From: CAYOYK01 sp964408185
Lineage (GTDB): Bacteria; Bacillota; Clostridia; Christensenellales; Aristaeellaceae
Assembly (NCBI GenBank): GCA_964408185.1
Contig: CAYOYK010000095.1
Span: 1 to 6,324 of the forward strand
DNA length: 6,324 nt
Reading direction: 5' to 3'
The notes beneath the pieces were generated by a model. That model searched no databases and was not told the origin of the DNA. It saw only the letters and a list, made by a program, of their open reading frames with translations. A program made the position numbers and the translations under genes. Shown piece by piece: positions 1 through 4,782 of the stretch (the first letter of the stretch is position 1; every line of letters begins with the position of its first letter).

Positions 1-169
1 GCGCCGCGAGCGTGCGCGGCTGCGCCGCTAGCTCGCTGGGGGGCGTGGGCGCGGCTTGGGACGCGGGGGTGGATTCGGGCCGCGCCCACGGGGGTTACGG
101 GGGATACGGGGGGACGCGCGGGGCGCTGCCCCGCACCCCGGCAGGGGGCAGTGCCCCCTGCACCTCCGG
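1..169 (-). repeat. Dispersed GC-rich intergenic element, copy A (downstream of sigE)
   Basis: Read on the minus strand, this stretch starts 17 nt after the sigE stop codon with CCGGAGGTGCAGGGGGC and runs through two strong hairpins, a run of C-rich 9-bp micro-repeats, and a block beginning CCCCAGCGAGCTAGCGG. The same series of blocks in the same order lies on the plus strand at 4319-4476, downstream of xdhA. The two copies are nearly identical in the hairpin part and in the terminal block of about 40 bp, and differ in length and sequence in the middle. No start codon with a ribosome binding site and no known protein or RNA gene is visible. The element may continue past the left edge of the window. 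Its function is unknown; a dispersed, non-autonomous repeat is the simplest description. Confidence 0.85.
116..161 (-). terminator. Twin GC hairpins after sigE, possible transcript end
   Basis: Two perfect or near-perfect hairpins follow the sigE stop codon. The first (141-161) has a 9-bp stem GCAGGGGGC/GCCCCCTGC with a 3-nt loop. The second (116-136) has a 9-bp stem GTGCGGGGC/GCCCCGCGC with one G-T wobble and an AGC loop. Neither is followed by a U-tract, so this is not a classical intrinsic terminator. It may act as an RNA 3'-end barrier or simply be part of the dispersed element. The same pair after xdhA (4327-4372) would lie inside the xdh operon, which argues against strong termination. 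Confidence 0.35.
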
Positions 170-185
170 ATGGGATGGTGAGGCC

Positions 186-905
186 CTAGCCGATGCGCTC
201 CAGCTCGGTATGCAGTCGGCCGATGATGCGCTTCTCCAGCCGTGAAATATAGCTCTGGCTGATGCCCAGCAGGTCGGCCACCTCCTTTTGCGTGCGCTCG
301 TCCCGTTCGTCCAGCCCAAACCGCAGCGTGATGATGCGGCGCTCGCGCGGGTTGAGCTTTTCCAGCGCGTCGCGCAGGAGCTGCCGTTCTATCTGCACGT
401 CCAGCCCTTGGCTCACGCAGTCGGCGGGCGTGCCCAGCACGTCGCTGAGCAACAGCTCGTTGCCGTCCCAGTCCGTGCGCAGCGGCTCGTCCAGCGAGAC
501 CTCCAGCTTCAGCCGGCTGGTCTTGCGCAGGAACATGAGCACCTCGTTTTCGATGCAGCGGCTCGCGTAGGTGGCGAGCTTGATCTTTTTTTCGATGTCG
601 AACGTGCCCACCGCCTTGATCAGCCCGATGGTGCCGATGGAGATCAGGTCCTCCAGCATAATGCCGGTGTTCTCGAATCGACGGGCGATAAACACGACCA
701 GCCGCAGGTTATGCTCGATGAGCGTGGCGCGGGCCTGCGCGTCGTGCTCGCGGAGGCGCAGCAGGCAGGCGCGCTCCTCGTCCGGGGGGAGCGGCGGGGG
801 CAGCGGGTCCGGCCCGCCGATGTAGTACAGCTCTCCCGGAAAGAGCCTTGCCATCAGCAGCGATACAAAGCGTTGAAAGGGCTCCGGCAGGCGTGCGGTC
901 AGCAT
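186..905 (-). CDS. sigE: RNA polymerase sporulation sigma factor sigma-E (pro-sigma-E)
   Basis: This 239-residue protein is the early mother-cell sigma factor of endospore formation. The match to Bacillus sigma-E runs the full length. It begins with a pro-sequence of about 27 residues leading into LYYIGGPDPLPPPL, where Tyr27-Tyr28-Ile29-Gly30-Gly31 fall at the same residue numbers as in the B. subtilis precursor around its processing site. Region 2 (about residues 62-130) contains NLRLVVFIARRFENTG, EDLISIGTIGLIKAV and KIKLATYASRCIENE. A conserved DWDGNELLLSDVLGT linker follows, and region 4 ends with the helix-turn-helix TQKEVADLLGISQSYISRL (205-223). Membrane-bound SpoIIGA is expected to remove the pro-sequence. 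The gene lies directly downstream of spoIIGA and overlaps it by 7 nt. The start is supported by a perfect AAGGAGG 7 nt upstream. No sigG follows within the window; repeats do. Confidence 0.97.
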   Translation of the reverse strand: MLTARLPEPFQRFVSLLMARLFPGELYYIGGPDPLPPPLPPDEERACLLRLREHDAQARATLIEHNLRLVVFIARRFENTGIMLEDLISIGTIGLIKAVGTFDIEKKIKLATYASRCIENEVLMFLRKTSRLKLEVSLDEPLRTDWDGNELLLSDVLGTPADCVSQGLDVQIERQLLRDALEKLNPRERRIITLRFGLDERDERTQKEVADLLGISQSYISRLEKRIIGRLHTELERIG

Positions 906-1741
906 GGGCGTACCTCCTTGCGGGGGGATGGGGCGCGGCCCTCCGCGCGGGGGGCGGCTTCGCAGGCCGATAGCGCCGCGAGGGGCACCAGCGCCTGCTC
1001 GCCGCCGTAGCCGCGCGGCGCGATGGCGATCAGGGCGCGCGCGGGGGTGGGGCGGCCGTTGAGATACAGCGTGAGCGCGTCCGGGCGAAAGACGGGCAGC
1101 AGCGCGGGGCCGGCCGCGGTGCGCGCGCGCAGGAGCCGGACGCCGGGCGGCAGCTCATGCAGGAGCGTCATGCGCTGCAGCGCCTCCGTTGGAAAGAACG
1201 CCGCCGCCGCGCGCGGGCCGATGACGATCACGGGCAGGCCGGAGAGCGCGTCCGTGAGCAGATTGCCGGTATCCAGCATAGCGGGCAGCAGCGCCCGCGC
1301 CGCGCCGACGCGGACCTCCGCCTGCGTGACGCGCTGCGCGGCCGTCGGCGTAAGGCGAAGCAGCGCGGGCAGCGGGGCGAGCAGCGTCAGCGCGAGCCAC
1401 ACCGCGCCCGGCGCGCGTAGCCGCGCGAGCAGCTCGCCCAGCCCGCCCAGCAGCAGCGAGGCCAGCAGCGATGTCACCGTGGCGCGCACGACCGCCTGCC
1501 ACCCATGCCGCGCAAAGCACAGCGCGGCCCCGCCGGGGAGCGCGAGCAGCGCGGCGCAGGCGGTCAGCGCGGCCATCGGGCCGTCCGTGCCGGCCGCCGC
1601 CACGGTCGCCAGCAGTCCGGCGGTCAGCGCCGCCAGCCACAGCGGCCTGCGCCCCGGCCCCGGCAGTCCGCTCAAGCGCGCGCCCACGGCGTAGCTTAGC
1701 GCCGCCGCGAGCGTATTGCACAGCCAGATGCGTTCCAGCAT
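899..1741 (-). CDS. spoIIGA: Sigma-E processing peptidase SpoIIGA
   Basis: This 280-residue protein is the septum-located aspartic-type protease that activates pro-sigma-E. The N-terminal half has five hydrophobic segments (about residues 5-24, 33-51, 55-76, 82-104, 110-129). The C-terminal half is a soluble protease domain with the catalytic motif AMLDTGNLL; Asp157 matches the active-site Asp of the B. subtilis LIDSGN motif. The downstream segments VIVIGP, an Arg-rich RLLRAR stretch and ALIAIAP follow the family pattern. It is shorter than B. subtilis SpoIIGA (about 309 residues) and rich in Ala and Leu, so overall similarity is low. The identification rests on architecture, the DTGN motif and the coupling to sigE. 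The start at 1741 is chosen because GAGGGGG lies 7 nt upstream and MLERIWLCN aligns with the usual N-terminus. An in-frame extension to 1990 would run across the intergenic region and into xdhA. Confidence 0.93.
   Translation of the reverse strand: MLERIWLCNTLAAALSYAVGARLSGLPGPGRRPLWLAALTAGLLATVAAAGTDGPMAALTACAALLALPGGAALCFARHGWQAVVRATVTSLLASLLLGGLGELLARLRAPGAVWLALTLLAPLPALLRLTPTAAQRVTQAEVRVGAARALLPAMLDTGNLLTDALSGLPVIVIGPRAAAAFFPTEALQRMTLLHELPPGVRLLRARTAAGPALLPVFRPDALTLYLNGRPTPARALIAIAPRGYGGEQALVPLAALSACEAAPRAEGRAPSPRKEVRPC
912..919 (-). promoter_or_regulatory. Ribosome binding site of sigE, inside the spoIIGA coding region
   Basis: AAGGAGGT on the minus strand is a full anti-16S match, 7 nt before the sigE ATG. 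It is encoded by the Lys-Glu-Val codons at the C-terminus of SpoIIGA (residues 275-277). Ribosomes finishing spoIIGA would cover it, so the two products are probably translationally coupled. Confidence 0.9.
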
Positions 1742-1748
1742 GTCCTCG

Positions 1749-1755
1749 CCCCCTC
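1749..1755 (-). promoter_or_regulatory. Ribosome binding site deciding the spoIIGA start
   Basis: GAGGGGG on the minus strand lies 7 nt before the ATG at 1741. It supports this start over the longer in-frame opening that reaches 1990. Confidence 0.65.
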
Positions 1756-1762
1756 TTGGCAC

Positions 1763-1796
1763 AGTATACGCGGCGGGAGGCCCCGGACATGTCGGT
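1763..1796 (-). promoter_or_regulatory. Tentative spoIIGA promoter with a partial Spo0A-box-like site
   Basis: On the minus strand, TATACT (1768 to 1763) is a good -10 hexamer about 21 nt before the spoIIGA start codon. No consensus -35 hexamer occurs at 17-18 nt spacing. In B. subtilis the spoIIG promoter is activated by phosphorylated Spo0A bound near the -35 region. Here TGTCGGT on the plus strand (1790-1796) matches five of seven positions of the 0A box TGTCGAA at about the expected distance. This is suggestive only; a five-of-seven match is weak. Confidence 0.3.
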
Positions 1797-1835
1797 TCCC
1801 GGCGCAAAGAGGGCGATATCGTGCCGTGCGGCGCA

Positions 1836-1864
1836 TTGACAGAAACGGGACAATCGAGTATAAT
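1836..1864 (+). promoter_or_regulatory. Perfect-consensus sigma-A promoter for the xdh operon
   Basis: TTGACA (1836-1841), a 17-nt spacer and TATAAT (1859-1864) match the housekeeping consensus at all twelve positions with ideal spacing. Transcription should start near 1871 and give a leader of about 70 nt before xdhA at 1941. No competing promoter of this quality is seen elsewhere. No recognisable operator, purine riboswitch or catabolite site is evident. The promoter also lies upstream of the divergent spoIIGA gene. Confidence 0.9.
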
Positions 1865-1892
1865 GCCCTCACACAAACAATTCCGGGGCGGC

Positions 1893-1914
1893 GGCCGATC
1901 TGGCAGAGGCGGCC
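1893..1914 (+). other. Small hairpin in the xdhA leader
   Basis: GGCCG (1893-1897) pairs with CGGCC (1910-1914) across a 12-nt loop and is followed by CGTTTT. The stem is short and the T-run has only four residues. It could be an incidental fold in GC-rich DNA or a weak attenuator-like structure between promoter and gene. Confidence 0.25.
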
Positions 1915-1926
1915 CGTTTTCCGTAC

Positions 1927-1932
1927 AGGAGG
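1927..1932 (+). promoter_or_regulatory. Ribosome binding site deciding the xdhA start
   Basis: AGGAGG lies 8 nt before the ATG at 1941. It fixes the xdhA start, since the open frame continues upstream to 1716, beyond the promoter and into antisense spoIIGA. Confidence 0.88.
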
Positions 1933-1940
1933 CGAAGGGC

Positions 1941-4232
1941 ATGAACGTAGGGCAAAGCGTCCCCCGCGTGGACGCCAAGGACAAGACCACCGGCGAGGCC
2001 CGTTACGCGGCCGATCTGGAGCCGCGCGGGCTGCTGTACGCCAAGGTGGCGCGCGCGACCATCGCCAACGGCTGGGTCAAAAGCATCGATATTGCCGCGG
2101 CCGAGCGCGTGCCGGGGGTCGTCAAAATCATCACCTGCATGGACGTGCCGGAGACGCAGTTCCCCACGCCCGGCCACCCGTGGTCGGTGGAGCCGGCGCA
2201 TCAGGACGTGCGCGACCGCAGGCTGCTCAACCGCCGCGTGCGCGTGTACGGCGATGATATCGCCGCCGTGGTGGCCGAAACGGAGCTGGCCGCCAAGCGC
2301 GCCGTCGCGCTGATCCGCGCCGAGTACGAGGAATACGCGCCGCTGCTGGATGTGCGCGACGCTATGGCCGAGGGCGCGCCCGTGCTGCACGAGGAAAAGC
2401 CCGGCAACGTGCTGGTGCACAGCCATTTTGCCGTCGGCGGGGAGCATCCCTTTGCCGAGGCGGAGGCCGAGCCGGGGCTGATCGCCCTGCACAAGACCTA
2501 CGAGACGCAAACTGTGCAGCATTGCCACTTGGAGTGCGCGCAGTCCTTTTGCTATATGGAAAGCGGGCGGCTGGTGGTGGTCACCTCCACGCAGATCCCG
2601 CACATCGTGCGCCGCGTCATCGGGCAGGCGCTGGATCTGCCGCTGGGCGGCATCCGCGTCGTCAAGCCCTACATCGGCGGCGGCTTTGGCAACAAGCAGG
2701 ACGTGCTGTACGAGCCCCTCAACGCCTACCTCTGCCTCGCGGTGGGCGGCAGGCCCGTCAAGCTGGAGCTCACCCGCGAGGAGACCCTCGCCTGCACGCG
2801 CGTGCGCCACGCCATCCGCTTTGAGCTGGAGGCCCTCGCGCGCAAGGACGGCACGCTGGTCGCCCGCAGGCTGCACGCGTGGAGCAATCAGGGCGGATAC
2901 GCCAGCCACGGCCACGCCATCGTGGCCAACGCGGGCAACGCCGTCAAGCAGATCTATCACGATCAAATCGGCATCGAGGCGGATCTGTATACCGTGTACA
3001 CCAACCGCGCCACGGCCGGGGCCATGCGCGGCTACGGCGTGCCGCAGGGCGATTTTGCCGCCGAGTGCATGGCCGATGATCTCAGCCGCCTGCTGGGCAT
3101 GGATCCCATCGAGTTCCGGCTGAAAAACCGCATCCCCGAAGGCTATGTGGATCCGCACACGCACATCGCCTTCCAGAGCTACGGCCTGCTGGAATGCCTG
3201 CAAAAGGGCCGCGAGCGCTTCCATTGGGATGAAAAGCGCGCCGAGTACGCCCACCAGACCGGGCCGGTGCGGCGCGGCGTGGGCATGGCGATGTTCTGCT
3301 ACAAGACCGGCGTGTACCCCATCTCGCTGGAGACCGCCGCGTGCCGCATGACGCTCAATCAGGACGGCTCCGTGATGCTCCACATGGGCGCGACGGAGAT
3401 CGGGCAGGGCGCGGACACCGTGTTCACGCAAATGGCCGCCGATACCGTCGGCGTGCCGATGGCCAGCGTGCACATCGTCAGCAGTCAGGATACCGACTCC
3501 AGCCCCTTCGATACGGGCGCGTATGCCTCGCGGCAGACCTACGTGAGCGGGCAGGCCGTCAAGCAGACGGGCGAGCTGCTCAAGCGCCGCGTGCTGGACT
3601 ACGCCGCCGAGGTGCTCGCGCGCGAGGCCGAAGCCATCGACCTGCGCGACGGCGTGGTGGTGGACGCGCGCAGCGGCGAGGCGCTTCGCCCGCTGAGCGA
3701 GATCGCGCTGGAGGCGCAGTACAGCCTGACGCACTCCGTACACATCACCGCCGAGACGACCTACCACTGCAAGGACAACACGTTCTCCTCCGGCGCGTGC
3801 TTTTGCGAGGTGGAGGTGGATATCCCGCTGGGCAAGGTGCGCGTGCTGCGCATCCTCAACGCGCACGACAGCGGCGTGCTCATCAACCCCAAGCTGGCGG
3901 AGGCGCAGGTGCATGGCGGCATGAGCATGGGGCTGGGCTTCGCGCTCAGCGAGGAGCTGCTGTATAACGAGAAGGGGCGGCCCCTCAACGATAACCTGCT
4001 GGATTATAAGCTGCCCACCTCGCTGGATACCCCGGAGCTGGAAACGCTCTTTGTGGAAATGCACGATCCCAGCGGGCCGTTTGGCAATAAGGCGCTGGGC
4101 GAGCCGCCCGCGTGCCCGGTAGCGGGCGCGGTGCGGAACGCCGTGCTGCACGCCACGGGCGTGGGGATCGATCGCCTCCCGCTCAGCCCGCAGCATTGCT
4201 TTGAGGCCTTCCAAAAGGCAGGCCTTCTCTAA
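1941..4232 (+). CDS. xdhA: Xanthine dehydrogenase, molybdopterin-binding subunit XdhA
   Basis: This 763-residue catalytic subunit should hydroxylate hypoxanthine or xanthine at a molybdenum cofactor in the cytoplasm. The hammerhead (a/b) domain comes first (about residues 15-130, with KTTGEARYAAD), followed by two Mo-cofactor domains. Visible motifs are QHCHLE (193-198), STQIPHIVRRVIGQALD, IGGGFGNKQD (245-254), MRGYG with Arg363, GATEIGQG (483-490) and ALGEPP with Glu721. By family alignment Arg363 and Glu721 correspond to the substrate-orienting Arg880 and catalytic Glu1261 of bovine xanthine oxidase. The position of bovine Glu802 is Gln253 here, and E. coli XdhA, recalled from memory, shares this NKQD form. 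Length (E. coli about 752 residues) and full-length resemblance favour XdhA over nicotinate, CO or 4-hydroxybenzoyl-CoA enzymes. Substrate remains inferred. The gene follows a consensus promoter and is separated from its partner xdhB by a repeat block. Confidence 0.93.
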   Translation: MNVGQSVPRVDAKDKTTGEARYAADLEPRGLLYAKVARATIANGWVKSIDIAAAERVPGVVKIITCMDVPETQFPTPGHPWSVEPAHQDVRDRRLLNRRVRVYGDDIAAVVAETELAAKRAVALIRAEYEEYAPLLDVRDAMAEGAPVLHEEKPGNVLVHSHFAVGGEHPFAEAEAEPGLIALHKTYETQTVQHCHLECAQSFCYMESGRLVVVTSTQIPHIVRRVIGQALDLPLGGIRVVKPYIGGGFGNKQDVLYEPLNAYLCLAVGGRPVKLELTREETLACTRVRHAIRFELEALARKDGTLVARRLHAWSNQGGYASHGHAIVANAGNAVKQIYHDQIGIEADLYTVYTNRATAGAMRGYGVPQGDFAAECMADDLSRLLGMDPIEFRLKNRIPEGYVDPHTHIAFQSYGLLECLQKGRERFHWDEKRAEYAHQTGPVRRGVGMAMFCYKTGVYPISLETAACRMTLNQDGSVMLHMGATEIGQGADTVFTQMAADTVGVPMASVHIVSSQDTDSSPFDTGAYASRQTYVSGQAVKQTGELLKRRVLDYAAEVLAREAEAIDLRDGVVVDARSGEALRPLSEIALEAQYSLTHSVHITAETTYHCKDNTFSSGACFCEVEVDIPLGKVRVLRILNAHDSGVLINPKLAEAQVHGGMSMGLGFALSEELLYNEKGRPLNDNLLDYKLPTSLDTPELETLFVEMHDPSGPFGNKALGEPPACPVAGAVRNAVLHATGVGIDRLPLSPQHCFEAFQKAGLL

Positions 4233-4240
4233 CAAAAAAA

Positions 4241-4347
4241 CCGGAGGCACAGGGCACCGCCCCACCCGGAGCCACAAGGCCGCCGCCCCACCCGGAGTCG
4301 CAAGGGCCGTCGCCTCACCCGGAGGTGCAGGGGGCACTGCCCCCTGC
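4241..4347 (+). repeat. Four degenerate CCGGAG units of about 26 bp
   Basis: After the xdhA stop and a short A-run, CCGGAG recurs at 4241, 4266, 4292 and 4319 (spacings 25, 26, 27). Each unit continues with a CA-rich triplet, a G-run and a GCC-rich half. Units 1-3 can form only short stems; for example unit 1 has GGGC-ACC-GCCC. Unit 4 forms the 9-bp hairpin at 4327-4347. Only the last unit is shared with copy A near sigE, so units 1-3 are local additions or decayed copies. Confidence 0.7.
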
Positions 4348-4476
4348 CGGGGTGCGGGGCAGCGCCCCGCGCGTCCCCCCGTTCCCCGTGGGCGCGGCCC
4401 AAATCCCCTTCCGCGTTCCATGCCGCGCCCACGCCTCCCAGCGAGCTAGCGGCGCAGCCGCGCACGCTCGCGGCGC
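4319..4476 (+). repeat. Dispersed GC-rich intergenic element, copy B (downstream of xdhA)
   Basis: This is the inverted partner of 1-169: the same blocks in the same order on the opposite strand, again downstream of a stop codon in the direction of transcription. The hairpin segment matches almost base for base and so does the last block of about 40 bp. The middle differs: copy A carries three 9-bp C-run micro-repeats where copy B has fewer, and the sequence around 4395-4436 has several substitutions. No open frame with a start signal exists here. Confidence 0.85.
4327..4372 (+). other. Twin GC hairpins after xdhA
   Basis: Stem GCAGGGGGC/GCCCCCTGC (4327-4335 with 4339-4347, loop ACT) is followed by stem GTGCGGGGC/GCCCCGCGC (4352-4360 with 4364-4372, loop AGC). 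There is no U-tract. In the xdh transcript these would sit between xdhA and xdhB and could slow 3' exonucleases, pause polymerase, or reduce readthrough to xdhBC. Confidence 0.8.
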
Positions 4477-4720
4477 GTTCACCCAATCCCTTTCGTCGCA
4501 CCCCACCCCCAGCGAGCTAGCGGCGCAGCCGCGCACGCTCGCGGCGCGTTCACCCAATCCCTNNNNNNNNNNNNNNNNNNNNNNNNNNNNNNNNNNNNNN
4601 NNNNNNNNNNNNNNNNNNNNNNNNNNNNNNNNNNNNNNNNNNNNNNNNNNNNNNNNNNNNNNTTCGTCGCACCCACCCCCAGCGAGCTAGCGGCGTAGCC
4701 GCGCACGCTCGCGCCGCGTT
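4437..4720 (+). repeat. 71-bp tandem array interrupted by the assembly gap
   Basis: A block beginning AGCGAGCTAGCGGCG recurs at 4440, 4511 and 4681. The first two copies are exactly 71 bp apart and identical over the unit, apart from the edges. The third, after the Ns, carries a few substitutions and its preceding linker is 1 nt shorter, as expected for an edge copy. Within a unit GCGAGC pairs with GCTCGC around an inner GCGGC-GCA-GCCGC hairpin. The unit also forms the end of dispersed copies A and B. It contains no spacer-like variable part and no gene. Confidence 0.85.
4563..4662. other. Assembly gap of 100 Ns
   Basis: Exactly 100 Ns, the usual placeholder for a gap of unknown size. It interrupts a tandem repeat, so the real length is not known. 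The bases on the two sides join in phase with the 71-bp unit. Confidence 0.97.
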
Positions 4721-4743
4721 CACTCCATCCCCTTCCCCGCGCA

Positions 4744-4763
4744 CCCCACCCCACCCCCACCCC
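4744..4763 (-). other. G-quadruplex motif just upstream of the xdhB ribosome binding site
   Basis: The plus strand reads CCCC, CCCC, CCCCC, CCCC separated by single A residues. The minus strand is therefore four G-runs with one-nucleotide T loops, a canonical arrangement for a stable parallel quadruplex in DNA. It ends 5 nt before the xdhB ribosome binding site. The xdh mRNA carries the C-rich strand, so any quadruplex would form in the template DNA. Confidence 0.7.
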
Positions 4764-4768
4764 GCAAC

Positions 4769-4775
4769 AAGGAGG
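4769..4775 (+). promoter_or_regulatory. Ribosome binding site of xdhB
   Basis: A perfect AAGGAGG lies 7 nt before the ATG at 4783. xdhB thus has its own strong translation start despite the long gap after xdhA. The visible DNA between 4663 and 4768 is too GC-rich to show a promoter. Confidence 0.9.
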
Positions 4776-4782
4776 CACCCCC

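Noticed and set aside
12..245. Small plus-strand gene in the left-hand repeat
   Set aside because: No ribosome binding site; the peptide is low-complexity translation of the dispersed repeat and overlaps sigE antisense.
1716..1940. N-terminal extension of XdhA by 75 residues
   Set aside because: It would include the promoter and overlap spoIIGA antisense. The start at 1941 has AGGAGG and matches the family N-terminus.
1871..1940. Purine riboswitch in the xdhA leader
   Set aside because: The leader is only about 70 nt and GC-rich, and lacks the conserved three-way junction loops of purine aptamers.
1742..1990. N-terminal extension of SpoIIGA by 83 residues
   Set aside because: It would cross the intergenic region and enter xdhA antisense. 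The extra residues are unlike the family, and a ribosome binding site exists for the start at 1741.
1869..4421. 850-residue open frame antisense to xdhA
   Set aside because: High-GC coding DNA opens long antisense frames. The product is His/Arg/Gln/Ala-rich with no domain, and xdhA on the other strand is unambiguous.
4437..4720. CRISPR array with a 71-bp repeat-plus-spacer period
   Set aside because: The whole 71-bp unit is conserved between copies; there is no variable half.
4233..4782. Insertion sequence or transposase remnant between xdhA and xdhB
   Set aside because: No transposase fragment, terminal inverted repeats or target duplication can be seen in the determined bases. The 100-nt gap leaves the point open.
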